A stretch of DNA of 64,000 nt, taken from the NCBI GenBank assembly GCA_017935345.1, contig JAGBHU010000016.1, forward strand, positions 186,001-250,000. The letters run 5' to 3'. Made by a program: the position numbers and the translations under genes. Source of the DNA: Coprococcus sp. Lineage in GTDB: Bacteria; Bacillota; Clostridia; Lachnospirales; Lachnospiraceae. Shown here piece after piece: positions 54,627 to 63,970 of this stretch (its first letter is position 1; every line of letters starts with the position of its first letter). Below the pieces are notes generated by a model. It searched no databases, was not told the origin of the DNA, and saw only the letters and a list, made by a program, of their open reading frames with translations.

Positions 54627-54860
54627 TTATTTTACTTCCAAAGGAGTAACCTTAAGTCCTTTGTAAAGTTTCGTATAAAGGCTTCGTTCATCTGAATAAA
54701 GCATAGTTCCACGTGCATCACGTACTATGTATGCATATTTATTCTTTTGAACATTCATATAGAGAACCTCATCAACATTGAGCTCTTTTGCCTTAACCTT
54801 AGCCAAACTGACACTAAGCGGCTCGAGTTTATATTTTTTTACTGCTTGTTCAACTGTCAT
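54627..54860 (-). CDS. Small hypothetical protein, 77 aa
   Basis: ATG 54860 follows a strong 'ggaggtgta' on the minus strand. The product 'MTVEQAVKKYKLEPLSVSLAK'-like N terminus is followed by two beta strands ('EVLYMNVQKNKYAYIVRDA', 'TMLYSDERSLYTKLYKGL') and ends 'VTPLEVK'. It is probably a small soluble protein; not recognised. It has its own strong promoter. Confidence 0.7.
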   Translation of the reverse strand: MTVEQAVKKYKLEPLSVSLAKVKAKELNVDEVLYMNVQKNKYAYIVRDARGTMLYSDERSLYTKLYKGLKVTPLEVK

Positions 54861-54914
54861 GGCTTACACCTCCATTAATTACTAGATTTTAACACTTTTT
54901 TAGTAACTACTTAT

Positions 54915-54943
54915 AGTATATTGTAAAGATATAACAAAGTCAA
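54915..54943 (-). promoter_or_regulatory. Promoter for the 77-aa gene
   Basis: On the minus strand TTGACT (54938-54943) and TATACT (54915-54920) spaced 17 bp. Confidence 0.65.
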
Positions 54944-55025
54944 TTGGTAATATTGCATAAAAAACGGAAAAACACTTAAATTTGCGTTTAATTTATAGAC
55001 TTTTTTCATAAAAAAGGAGTAAAAA

Positions 55026-55637
55026 ATGGTTAAAAATACAAATTATTATATGCTTATGGAAAAACAGATAGAAGAATACAGTACCTTTAAAGAGAAAAAG
55101 AAGCTTCTGCTTCATTGCTGTTGTGCACCATGCAGCAGTCATTGTTTGGAAGTGTTACATCAATATTTTGAGATAACAGCATATTTTTATAATCCGAATA
55201 TAACGGATTATGATGAATATATAAAAAGATATCATGAATTGAGCCGCTTTGTTAAAAATGTATATACAGATAAAACAGTAGCTACATTTCTGGAAGAGCA
55301 CGACAGTAAAAGCTTTCTGGATATGGCAGAGGGGATGGAGCATTTGCCGGAGAGAGGTGCCAGATGCTATGAATGTTATAAACTGCGACTTGATAAAAGT
55401 GCAAGGTATGCAAAAGAAAACGGCTTTGACGTATTTACAACAACACTTTCCATCAGTCCCCATAAAAATGCTGCATGGCTCAATGAAATAGGGGAAGAAT
55501 TATCCGATAAATACGGCATTACATATTTATACAGTGACTTTAAAAAGAAAAACGGCTATAAACGCTCCATCGAGCTGTCAGAACAATACGGTCTATACAG
55601 ACAGAACTTCTGTGGCTGCGAGTTCAGCAGGAGATAG
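55026..55637 (+). CDS. queH: Epoxyqueuosine reductase QueH
   Basis: 203 aa, site 'aaaggag'. Cysteine motifs of the DUF208/QueH family are intact: 'LLHCCCAPCSSHC' (~29-41), 'GARCYECYKLRL' (~115-126) and 'NFCGCEF' at the C terminus. The enzyme reduces epoxyqueuosine to queuosine in tRNA and replaces QueG in many anaerobes. No other queuosine genes, and no preQ1 riboswitch, are adjacent. carA follows after 248 bp. Confidence 0.92.
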   Translation: MVKNTNYYMLMEKQIEEYSTFKEKKKLLLHCCCAPCSSHCLEVLHQYFEITAYFYNPNITDYDEYIKRYHELSRFVKNVYTDKTVATFLEEHDSKSFLDMAEGMEHLPERGARCYECYKLRLDKSARYAKENGFDVFTTTLSISPHKNAAWLNEIGEELSDKYGITYLYSDFKKKNGYKRSIELSEQYGLYRQNFCGCEFSRR

Positions 55638-55751
55638 TATAACATTTTCAAATCCCCATAAGGTTACATAAAGGTGTATAAATAGTTAACGATTCACTTG
55701 AAATGAGTAAGTAACAAGGGTTATATTTTCGACATTAATTTTAAAAAAATG

Positions 55752-55780
55752 TTGTACATGCATGGCAAATGTGTTAGAAT
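55752..55780 (+). promoter_or_regulatory. Candidate carAB promoter
   Basis: TTGTAC (55752-55757), 17-bp spacer, TAGAAT (55775-55780). The leader to carA is about 100 nt. Confidence 0.55.
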
Positions 55781-55793
55781 TTATGAAATTAAG

Positions 55794-55849
55794 AAAAAAG
55801 AGGCAAAGGTGCGTTTTTTTATGGAAGCTCCATTTTACTCTTTTTTTTT
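55794..55849 (+). terminator. Terminator-like hairpin in the carA leader (attenuator candidate)
   Basis: Outer arms aaaaaagag (55794-55802) and ctctttttt (55838-55846) enclose an inner atgga-agc-tccat hairpin (55821-55833); the T run extends to nine (55841-55849). It lies just downstream of the predicted start. No PyrR-binding consensus was recognised. Confidence 0.5.
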
Positions 55850-55885
55850 GAGCAAAAATAGAAAAATAACGAAAGGGATGGAATT

Positions 55886-56959
55886 ATGAAAGCTTTTTTA
55901 ATACTTGAAGATGGACATGTTTTCGAGGGTAAAAGCATTGGCTCTTCCAAGGAAATTATCAGTGAGATTGTATTTAATACATCCATGACCGGTTATCTGG
56001 AAGTGCTGACTGATCCTTCATATGCAGGCCAGTCAGTATGTATGACATATCCGCTTATTGGTAATTACGGAGTATGCCATGAGGATATGGAGGCAGAGAG
56101 ACCTTGGCAGTCGGGATTCATCGTAAGAGAGCTATGCAAGGTTCCAAGCAACTTCAGAAGTGAGCTTAGCATCAATGAGTTTCTTGTTGCCCAGAATATT
56201 ACAGGCATTGAAGGAATCGATACAAGAGCCCTTACAAAAATTCTCCGTAGTCAGGGTGTTATGAAAGGCATGATTACAACGGATGAGAATTATAATCTGG
56301 AAGAATCCATAAAGCGGATTAAAGCATGGGAAATGGGACATGTTGTTCTGGATGTTACCTGCAAAGAAAAAATGGTTTATCCGGGGGACGGATACAGGGT
56401 TGCTGTTATAGACCTTGGTGTAAAGAAAAATATTGTAAAATCTCTTGTTAATCGTGGGTGCCACGTAACAGTATATCCGGCGGAAACTCCTGCGGAAGAA
56501 ATTATTGCTGATGCACCTGACGGTATCATGCTCACAAATGGACCTGGAGACCCGAAATCATGTCAGGTTACAATCAAAGAAGTTAAAAAGCTATTCGATA
56601 CAGATATTCCTATTTTTGCCATTTGTCTTGGACATCAGTTACTTGCCCTTGCAAATGGTGGTGATACAGAGAAAATGAAATACGGTCACAGAGGCGCAAA
56701 TCATCCTGTAAAAGACCTCAAGACAGGAAAGGTTTATATCTCCACACAGAATCATGGGTATATGGTTAAGGAAGAGAGCCTGGACAGAAGAGTTGCGGAA
56801 GTCAGTTTTATCAATGTAAATGATGGCACTGTTGAGGGTGTACATTATCTTGGTAAGAATGCACAGACGGTACAGTTTCATCCGGAAGCCTGTGCAGGTC
56901 CGCTTGATACAGGTTTTCTGTTTGATACATTTATGAATATGATGGAGGTGTCTAAGTAA
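55886..56959 (+). CDS. carA: Carbamoyl-phosphate synthase small subunit
   Basis: 357 aa, normal. N-terminal 'ILEDGHVFEGKSIG' and the class I glutamine amidotransferase domain (~170-355) with nucleophile Cys in 'FAICLGHQLLALA' and His-Glu in 'QFHPEACAGPLDTGFLF'. It supplies ammonia from glutamine to CarB. The TAA overlaps the carB ATG by one base (TAATG), a sign of coupled translation. Leader has a terminator-like hairpin. Confidence 0.97.
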   Translation: MKAFLILEDGHVFEGKSIGSSKEIISEIVFNTSMTGYLEVLTDPSYAGQSVCMTYPLIGNYGVCHEDMEAERPWQSGFIVRELCKVPSNFRSELSINEFLVAQNITGIEGIDTRALTKILRSQGVMKGMITTDENYNLEESIKRIKAWEMGHVVLDVTCKEKMVYPGDGYRVAVIDLGVKKNIVKSLVNRGCHVTVYPAETPAEEIIADAPDGIMLTNGPGDPKSCQVTIKEVKKLFDTDIPIFAICLGHQLLALANGGDTEKMKYGHRGANHPVKDLKTGKVYISTQNHGYMVKEESLDRRVAEVSFINVNDGTVEGVHYLGKNAQTVQFHPEACAGPLDTGFLFDTFMNMMEVSK

Positions 56960-59900
56960 TGCCAAAGAATCCGAATATTAAAAAAGTGGTAGTGATTGGT
57001 TCCGGTCCGATCGTAATCGGTCAGGCGGCTGAATTTGATTATGCAGGTACACAGGCATGTCGTTCCCTGAAAGAAGAAGGACTTTGTGTTGTTTTGATTA
57101 ATTCAAATCCGGCTACAATTATGACGGATAAGGATATTGCCGATAAAGTATATATAGAGCCTCTGACGGTTGATGTTGTGAAAGCTGTTATTGAAAAAGA
57201 AAAACCTGACAGTCTGCTTCCTACGCTGGGCGGTCAGGCGGCATTAAATATTGCCATGGAGCTTGAAGAGTCAGGTTTCCTTAGAGCACATGATGTTATG
57301 CTGATAGGAACATCAGCGATGACGATTAAAAAGGCTGAGGACAGACTGGAATTTAAAAAGACAATGGAGAAAATACATGAGCCTGTTGCACCGTCCGAGG
57401 TGGTAACAACGGTTCAGGGAGGACTTGATTTTGTCGCTAAAATCGGATATCCCGTTGTACTCAGACCGGCATATACACTTGGTGGTTCCGGTGGTGGTAT
57501 CGCAAATAATGAGGAAGAATTTGTTGAGATTCTTATGAACGGACTCAGGCTTTCGAGAGTCGGACAGGTTCTTGTAGAAAGATGTATCGCCGGTTGGAAG
57601 GAGATAGAGTATGAGGTTATGCGTGATGCAAATGGTACCTGTATCACCGTTTGTAATATGGAGAATCTCGACCCGGTCGGTGTACATACAGGTGATTCCA
57701 TCGTAGTAGCTCCTTCACAGACACTTGGTGATAAGGAATATCAGATGCTTAGAAGCTCGGCACTCAATATTATTTCCGAGCTGAATATAAAGGGTGGATG
57801 TAACGTACAGTTTGCGCTTCATCCTACAACATTTGAATATTGTGTTATAGAGGTAAATCCGAGAGTAAGCCGTTCTTCGGCACTTGCTTCGAAAGCAACA
57901 GGTTATCCGATTGCAAAGGTATCTGCCAAGATTGCGCTTGGTTATCATCTGGATGAGATTAAGAATGCCATCACAAAAAAAACATATGCAAGCTTTGAAC
58001 CGACTTTGGACTATGTGGTTGTTAAGATACCAAGACTTCCGTTTGATAAGTTTATTGCGGCAGACCATGACCTTACTACACAAATGAAGGCAACAGGCGA
58101 GGTTATGAGTATCTGTACCAATTTTGAGGGGGCACTGATGAAGGCGCTCCGTTCTCTGGAACAGCATGTAGACAGTCTGTGGTCAAGCCGATATAAAAAT
58201 ATGACTGATGATGAGGTGTTGTCCCTCCTTCATCATGTAGATGACAGACGTATCTATGTGATTGCGGAGTGTATCAGACGAGGCATTTCATATGACCAAA
58301 TCCATAATATTACCAAGATTGATAAGTGGTTCATTGATAAGATCAGTAATCTTGTTAAAGCTGAACATGAAATTATTGCTTCTGAAGGAAATATCTCAAA
58401 GGAGCTTATGAAGGAGATTAAGAGACTTGAGTTCCCTGACAAGGTTATCGGAAGATTGACAGGGAAGAGCGAGAAGGAAATCAGACAGATGCGTTATGAA
58501 TATGGCGTAACGGCTGCATTTAAGATGGTTGATACATGTGCTGCCGAGTTCGATGCGGCAACTCCGTATTACTATTCATGCTTTGACGGTGAGAATGAGG
58601 TTGTGGAAGACCATTCGGTAAAGAAGGTAATGGTACTTGGTTCCGGACCGATCAGAATCGGACAGGGTATCGAGTTCGACTACTGTTCTGTTCACAGTAC
58701 ATGGGCATTTGCAGAAAAAGGCTATCAGACCATCATTGTCAATAACAATCCTGAGACGGTTAGTACGGACTTTGATATAGCAGATAAATTGTATTTTGAG
58801 CCGCTTACGGCTGAAGATGTAGAAGCAATCGTGAATCTTGAGAGACCGGATGGTGCCGTGGTACAGTTTGGCGGACAGACGGCGATAAAGCTGACAGAAG
58901 CCTTGATGGAAATGGGCGTTCCGATTCTTGGTACAAGTGCAGAAAATGTGGATGCTGCCGAGGACAGAGAGCTTTTTGATGAAATTCTTGAGAAGTGCTG
59001 TATTCCAAGACCGGCAGGTAAAACTGTATTTACCAGGGATGAGGCTCTTGCAGCGGCAAATGAGCTGGGTTATCCGGTTCTTGTCAGACCGTCATATGTA
59101 CTTGGCGGACAGGGCATGCAAATTGCCATATCGGATAAAGATATTATAGAATTTATGGATATTATCAATCGTCATACACAGGAGCATCCGATACTGGTAG
59201 ATAAGTATATTATGGGTAAAGAGGTTGAGGTTGATGCCGTTTGTGACGGAGAGGATATTCTGATACCGGGTATTATGGAGCATGTTGAAAGAGCCGGTAT
59301 CCATTCAGGAGATAGTATTTCCGTATATCCTGCACAGACACTTTCTCCTAAGATTAAGCGGGTTATTGAGGACTATACAAAAAAACTGGCAAACAGTCTT
59401 CATGTAATAGGTCTTATCAACATCCAGTTTATCGCATATGGTGATGAGGTATATGTTATCGAGGTCAATCCTCGTTCAAGCCGTACCGTACCATATATCA
59501 GTAAGGTAACAGGTATACCGATTGTCGACCTTGCCACAAGGGTTATTATCGGAGAGAAGATAAAGGATATGGGCTATACACCGGGACTTCAGCCGGAGGC
59601 AGGATATTTTGCAATCAAGATGCCTGTATTCTCATTTGAGAAAATACGTGGTGCGGAGATCAGTCTTGGACCTGAGATGAAATCCACAGGTGAATGTCTT
59701 GGTATTTCCAAGGATTTTAATGAGGCACTTTATAAGGCATTCCTTGGTTCTGGTGTAAATCTTCCAAGAACAAAGAAGATGATTCTGACTGTTAAAGATG
59801 CGGATAAGATGGATGCGGTTGAAACAGGAAGAAGATTTGCGGCACTTGGTTATGAAATTTATTCAACAAGAAGTACATGCAGGATTCTCAATGAAAACGG

Positions 59901-60162
59901 TATTCCTGCAAAGTTTATCAACAAGGTTGAGGCGCCGTCTCCAAATCTGCTTGATTTGATTTTGAGCCATGAAATAGACCTGATTATTGATACACCTTCA
60001 CAGGGTATAGAGAGAAGTAAAGACGGATTTATCATCAGGCGTCATGCTGTTGAAACAGGAGTAACCGTATTGACAAGTCTTGATACGGCAAATGCACTTC
60101 TTACAAGTCTTGAAACTGCTGATACAGGCAGACTTTCGCTTGTTGATATCAGCGAATTATAA
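56959..60162 (+). CDS. carB: Carbamoyl-phosphate synthase large subunit
   Basis: 1067 aa, full length. Two internally duplicated ATP-grasp halves: 'GSGPIVIGQAAEFDYAGTQAC' and 'VLGSGPIRIGQGIEFDYCSVH', with 'VRPAYTLGGSGGGI' and 'VRPSYVLGGQGMQI'. A C-terminal MGS-like allosteric domain (~940-1067) follows. With CarA it makes carbamoyl phosphate for pyrimidines and arginine; argH is 6 kb upstream. The neighbouring genes give no clue to the regulation. It ends at a terminator. Confidence 0.98.
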   Translation: MPKNPNIKKVVVIGSGPIVIGQAAEFDYAGTQACRSLKEEGLCVVLINSNPATIMTDKDIADKVYIEPLTVDVVKAVIEKEKPDSLLPTLGGQAALNIAMELEESGFLRAHDVMLIGTSAMTIKKAEDRLEFKKTMEKIHEPVAPSEVVTTVQGGLDFVAKIGYPVVLRPAYTLGGSGGGIANNEEEFVEILMNGLRLSRVGQVLVERCIAGWKEIEYEVMRDANGTCITVCNMENLDPVGVHTGDSIVVAPSQTLGDKEYQMLRSSALNIISELNIKGGCNVQFALHPTTFEYCVIEVNPRVSRSSALASKATGYPIAKVSAKIALGYHLDEIKNAITKKTYASFEPTLDYVVVKIPRLPFDKFIAADHDLTTQMKATGEVMSICTNFEGALMKALRSLEQHVDSLWSSRYKNMTDDEVLSLLHHVDDRRIYVIAECIRRGISYDQIHNITKIDKWFIDKISNLVKAEHEIIASEGNISKELMKEIKRLEFPDKVIGRLTGKSEKEIRQMRYEYGVTAAFKMVDTCAAEFDAATPYYYSCFDGENEVVEDHSVKKVMVLGSGPIRIGQGIEFDYCSVHSTWAFAEKGYQTIIVNNNPETVSTDFDIADKLYFEPLTAEDVEAIVNLERPDGAVVQFGGQTAIKLTEALMEMGVPILGTSAENVDAAEDRELFDEILEKCCIPRPAGKTVFTRDEALAAANELGYPVLVRPSYVLGGQGMQIAISDKDIIEFMDIINRHTQEHPILVDKYIMGKEVEVDAVCDGEDILIPGIMEHVERAGIHSGDSISVYPAQTLSPKIKRVIEDYTKKLANSLHVIGLINIQFIAYGDEVYVIEVNPRSSRTVPYISKVTGIPIVDLATRVIIGEKIKDMGYTPGLQPEAGYFAIKMPVFSFEKIRGAEISLGPEMKSTGECLGISKDFNEALYKAFLGSGVNLPRTKKMILTVKDADKMDAVETGRRFAALGYEIYSTRSTCRILNENGIPAKFINKVEAPSPNLLDLILSHEIDLIIDTPSQGIERSKDGFIIRRHAVETGVTVLTSLDTANALLTSLETADTGRLSLVDISEL

Positions 60163-60235
60163 TATAAATGCATATTTTGGGTATCATTTTTTGTGAGATA
60201 CGCAGATTGAATGATGTTCCAAATTATGTTAGATT

Positions 60236-60270
60236 AAGGGCAGAGTGGGTTCATCGCTTTGCCCTTATTT
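60236..60270 (+). terminator. Terminator after carB
   Basis: aagggca (60236-60242) pairs with tgccctt (60260-60266) with partial inner pairing, followed by attt; a modest terminator. Confidence 0.65.
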
Positions 60271-60342
60271 GACGGTGCGGGTGTTTTTATGGTACAGGGT
60301 GATTCCTGCGGAGACTGTTTGATTTGTAAAGGAGAATAATAG

Positions 60343-61992
60343 ATGCATAATGTTCCGAAAGACGAGGTATTTGTGATTGGTCATAAGAATCCTGACACGG
60401 ATTCTGTTTGTTCTGCCATAGCCTATGCTGCGTTAAAAAATATCAAGGAAGAAAAATATATACCAAAGAGGGCAGGAAATATCAATAAAGAAACGGAATT
60501 TGTACTGAAATATTTTGATGTGCCTGTACCGGAGCTGATAAAAGATGTCAATACACAGGTTCGGGATATTTCCTACAGACTTGTAGAGGGGGTATCCGGG
60601 GATATAACCATGAAACAGGCATTTGAATTAATGCGGAGTAATGATGCCACAACACTGCCTGTTGTAGAAAACGGAAAGATAAAAGGAATTGTGACGGTAG
60701 GGGATATCGCAGAGGCATATATACTGGAGGGCAATGATAATATACTGCATGTGTCAAGAACCAAATATGCACAAATAGCTGAAACAATAGGTGGCAGCCT
60801 GATATATGGCAACAGCCATTCCTATGTATCGAATGGAAAAGTGGTCGTCGGAACAGCTCATGTGGAGTTATTGGAGCAGCATATCCATGAGAATGATATT
60901 GTTATTATCAGTGACAGGGAAGCGACACAGATTGCCGCAATTAAAAGTGGGGCATCCATGATTATCGTCTGTCTTGTGGATAAGGTATCGGATAAAGTCA
61001 TGGAGCTTGCAAAGAGCAAAGATTGTGCAATCGTTACGACGCAGAATGATACCTTTAAGGTAGCAAGGCTGATAGGGCAGAGTATACCGATAAAATACTT
61101 TATGGTTAAAGACGGCATTATGACATTTTACGAGGATGATACGGTAGATTATCTGAAAAATATTATGTCAAAAACAAGAGTGAGATATTTTCCTGTTATC
61201 GATGAAAACGGAAATTATAAGGGCCTTGTATCAAGGCGTAATTTTATTAATGCCAGAAAAAAACAGCTTATTCTGGTAGACCATAATGAGAGAACCCAGT
61301 CGGTAAACGGTGTTGATGAAGCTGAAATCCTTGAGATCATCGACCACCACAGAATCGCAAATATTGAAACAAGAATGCCTGTATATTTCAGAAATCAGCC
61401 GCTTGGTTGTACCGCTACAATCGTATATCAGATGTATCAGGAGCAGGGTATCATTCCTGATGCAAAAATAGCCGGACTTCTATGTTCTGCCATATTATCC
61501 GATACGCTTGTGTTTAAGTCACCAACCTGTACGGAGATTGATAAAATAAGTGCGATGAAGCTTGCGGAGCTTGCAGGGATAGATGTCAATGCGTTTGCCA
61601 TGGAGATGTTCAGTGCAGGAAGCAACTTAAAGGGAAAATCCATGGATGAGATATTGCATCAGGATTTTAAGAAGTTTGATATAGGGGATATGACAGTGGG
61701 AATCGGTCAGATTAACTCCATCAATGAAAAAGAACTGGCGGAGATCAGACGTGATATGGAGAAATATCTTGAAACCTACAACGAGTCGGGATGCGATATC
61801 ATATTGTTTGTAATGACAAATATATTTGACGAGGGTTCAGGAATATTGTGTTATGGTGATGAGGCTGACACCTTGTGCAGGAATGCATTTGGTGCGGAAA
61901 TAGAAGATGGGTATGTATATCTTCCGGGGATTGTATCGAGAAAGAAGCAAATCGTTCCGGCTCTTGTTTATGCTACAAATGATTTATCGTAG
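60343..61992 (+). CDS. Putative Mn-dependent inorganic pyrophosphatase with CBS and DRTGG domains
   Basis: 549 aa, start after 'aaaggag'. The DHH module begins 'VIGHKNPDTDSVCSAIAYA' (~12-30). CBS domains (~75-125 and ~240-300) flank a DRTGG-like region (~130-240). The second DHH motif 'EIIDHHRIANIETRMP' and the DHHA2 end ('SLNEIK'-like, 'LPGIVSRKKQIVP') complete the family II PPase. In characterised CBS-PPases, adenine nucleotides bound by CBS domains regulate pyrophosphate hydrolysis; here this is family knowledge. A HAD phosphatase gene follows after 11 bp. Confidence 0.93.
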   Translation: MHNVPKDEVFVIGHKNPDTDSVCSAIAYAALKNIKEEKYIPKRAGNINKETEFVLKYFDVPVPELIKDVNTQVRDISYRLVEGVSGDITMKQAFELMRSNDATTLPVVENGKIKGIVTVGDIAEAYILEGNDNILHVSRTKYAQIAETIGGSLIYGNSHSYVSNGKVVVGTAHVELLEQHIHENDIVIISDREATQIAAIKSGASMIIVCLVDKVSDKVMELAKSKDCAIVTTQNDTFKVARLIGQSIPIKYFMVKDGIMTFYEDDTVDYLKNIMSKTRVRYFPVIDENGNYKGLVSRRNFINARKKQLILVDHNERTQSVNGVDEAEILEIIDHHRIANIETRMPVYFRNQPLGCTATIVYQMYQEQGIIPDAKIAGLLCSAILSDTLVFKSPTCTEIDKISAMKLAELAGIDVNAFAMEMFSAGSNLKGKSMDEILHQDFKKFDIGDMTVGIGQINSINEKELAEIRRDMEKYLETYNESGCDIILFVMTNIFDEGSGILCYGDEADTLCRNAFGAEIEDGYVYLPGIVSRKKQIVPALVYATNDLS

Positions 61993-62003
61993 GAGGACTA
62001 TAT

Positions 62004-62654
62004 ATGAAAAAGTATTCTGCAATCATATTTGATTTGGATGGAACGCTTTTAAATACGCTTGAAGACTTGGCAGACAGTGTAAATTATGCCCTTACTTCAA
62101 ATGGCTTTGCAGCAAGAACGATTGAAGAGGTGCGGGTGTTTGTGGGAAACGGTATCAGAAAACTGATTGAGCGGGCCGTTCCGAAAAACGCGTCCGCAGA
62201 GGCTGTCGACAGCGTGTTTGAAACCTTTAAAAATCACTATCTGGGAAATATGATGAATAAAACAAAGCCTTATGACGGCATCATGGAGCTTTTACGCATG
62301 TTAAATGAGCGGGGAATTACGATGGGTATCGTTTCCAATAAATATGACCCGGGCGTAAAAGGGCTTAATGAAAGTTTTTTTGGTAAATATATAAAGGTTG
62401 CCATAGGGGAGTCGGCAAATGTTGCAAAAAAGCCTGCGCCTGATACGGTTTATGCAGCAATCAGGGAAATGGGAGTAGAAAAGAAAAATACCGTATATGT
62501 AGGTGACTCCGATGTGGATATTGCTACTGCCGCAAACAGCGGGCTTGATTGTATATCTGTAACATGGGGATTTCGGGATCGGGAGTTCCTTCAGGAAAAA
62601 GGTGCGGCTGTCATGATAGATACCCCTTTTGAAATATTGGATTTTGTTGTTTAA
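62004..62654 (+). CDS. HAD-family phosphoglycolate phosphatase-like hydrolase
   Basis: 216 aa, ribosome site 'aggaggac'. HAD motif I 'IIFDLDGTLLNTLEDLADS' (nucleophile Asp), motif II 'GIVSNKYD', motif III Lys 'AKKPAPDTVYAAIREMG' and motif IV 'VYVGDSDVDIATAANSGL' are all present. The helical cap resembles Gph. Substrate uncertain, phosphoglycolate or pyrophosphate (PpaX-like). It follows the PPase gene by 11 bp, consistent with an operon for small phosphate-ester turnover. Confidence 0.9.
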   Translation: MKKYSAIIFDLDGTLLNTLEDLADSVNYALTSNGFAARTIEEVRVFVGNGIRKLIERAVPKNASAEAVDSVFETFKNHYLGNMMNKTKPYDGIMELLRMLNERGITMGIVSNKYDPGVKGLNESFFGKYIKVAIGESANVAKKPAPDTVYAAIREMGVEKKNTVYVGDSDVDIATAANSGLDCISVTWGFRDREFLQEKGAAVMIDTPFEILDFVV

Positions 62655-62701
62655 ACGGGATTGGAAATGATTGAAAATATAGATTTCGTGAGACGCGTGG
62701 T

Positions 62702-63580
62702 ATGAAAATATATACGGCAAATGATTATATTAAGGATGTTTTTGGTGAAAAATTATATAAGCTTTCTTTAAATGCAGGCTGCACATGTCCAAACAGGGAT
62801 GGAACGGTGGGAACGAACGGCTGTATATTTTGCAGCGCCAAGGGCTCCGGTGATTTTGGCGCAGATGCGGCAGAACCTGTATCAATTCAGATCGAAAAGG
62901 AAAAAGAGCGTATAAAGGAAAAGGCAAATTGCAAAAGATATATTGCATATTTTCAGTCCTTTACAAACACATACGGCAATATAGATATACTGCGGGGGAA
63001 GTTTATGGAGGCGGCATACAACCCTGATATAGCTGCCATAGATATAGCTACAAGACCGGATTGCCTTGGTGATGACGTGCTGAAATTGATTTCCGAGCTG
63101 TCTGCAATAAAACCCGTATGGATAGAACTCGGACTTCAGACTATCCATGAAAAAACAGCTAAGCTGATTAACAGGGGATATGAACTGCGGGTATATGACG
63201 AGGCTGTTGAAAATTTAAAGAAGCTGCCTGTTCATATTATTGTTCATATGATTATAGGACTGCCATATGAGTCTCCTGAAGAAATGACTGCTACAGCCGG
63301 ATATATATCTGACAGTGGAGTTCATGGTATTAAATTTCAGTTGCTTCATGTTTTGAAAGGAACAAAGCTTGCAGAAATGTATAGCGAAGATATGTTTGAT
63401 GTCCTTTCGCTTGAGGAATATACGGATATATTGATAAAATGTATGAAGCGGATACGAAAGGACATGGTTATACACAGGATAACAGGGGACGGACCGAAAT
63501 CAATTCTTATAGCTCCACTATGGAGCGGTGATAAGAAAAGAACACTGAACTATATCAATAAGCAGATAGAAAATTCCTGA
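62702..63580 (+). CDS. TIGR01212-family radical SAM protein
   Basis: 292 aa. The cluster motif 'AGCTCPNRDGTVGTNGCIFC' has Cys spacing typical of the TIGR01212/YtqA family rather than the standard CxxxCxxC. Later motifs are 'PVWIELGLQTIHEKTAKLINRG' and 'HMIIGLPYESPEEM'. Relatives are thought to act on RNA or small thiols, but the function is not settled. No good ribosome site is visible 5' of ATG 62702. Its TGA abuts the stop of the convergent XRE gene, with no spacer. Confidence 0.88.
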   Translation: MKIYTANDYIKDVFGEKLYKLSLNAGCTCPNRDGTVGTNGCIFCSAKGSGDFGADAAEPVSIQIEKEKERIKEKANCKRYIAYFQSFTNTYGNIDILRGKFMEAAYNPDIAAIDIATRPDCLGDDVLKLISELSAIKPVWIELGLQTIHEKTAKLINRGYELRVYDEAVENLKKLPVHIIVHMIIGLPYESPEEMTATAGYISDSGVHGIKFQLLHVLKGTKLAEMYSEDMFDVLSLEEYTDILIKCMKRIRKDMVIHRITGDGPKSILIAPLWSGDKKRTLNYINKQIENS

Positions 63581-63970
63581 TTAGACGGAACATTCGTGAG
63601 CCGCATAGCAAAACAACAGGATATCTTTTCGGTATGTATCAGTAACAGAACGGTATATATTCAGAATGGTCTGTTCATCCTGGGGCAATGCCAATTCCGT
63701 AGGAAATACCGTATAGATATCTTCTGCTGTTATTTTTTCCCCATCTATCATATCATTACATGCGAGAAATATTAAATAATTGATATTAATTTTATGGAGC
63801 TTTGCAAGCATTAATAATATATCAATACCGGGTGTGCGTTCACCGCATTCGTAATGTGAGTAAGCCGATACCGATATACCCAGATGTTTTGCTATTTCTG
63901 ACTGTTTTAAATTCTTACCTGTACGGAGCGTGCGAAGCGCAATTCCAAGCTGATTTTTTATTTCTTTCAA
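63581..63970 (-). CDS. XRE-family transcriptional regulator (TTG start)
   Basis: 129 aa if translation begins at TTG 63970, 8 nt from 'aaggagg' on the minus strand; the frame is open further to the window edge, so a longer start is possible. N-terminal HTH 'LGIALRTLRTGKNLKQSEIAKHLGISVSAYSHYECGERTPGIDILLML' (~8-55; recognition helix about 'VSAYSHYE') is of the XRE class. A C-terminal helical region of unknown effector role ends 'LFCYAAHECSV'. Convergent with the radical SAM gene, no shared terminator visible. Target unknown. Confidence 0.85.
   Translation of the reverse strand: MKEIKNQLGIALRTLRTGKNLKQSEIAKHLGISVSAYSHYECGERTPGIDILLMLAKLHKININYLIFLACNDMIDGEKITAEDIYTVFPTELALPQDEQTILNIYRSVTDTYRKDILLFCYAAHECSV

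Noticed and set aside
54890-55025. preQ1 riboswitch before queH
   Set aside because: No preQ1-I/II core is recognisable in the short AT-rich gap.
55640-55885. PyrR-binding leader before carA
   Set aside because: The conserved PyrR loop sequence was not found; only a terminator-like hairpin is seen.
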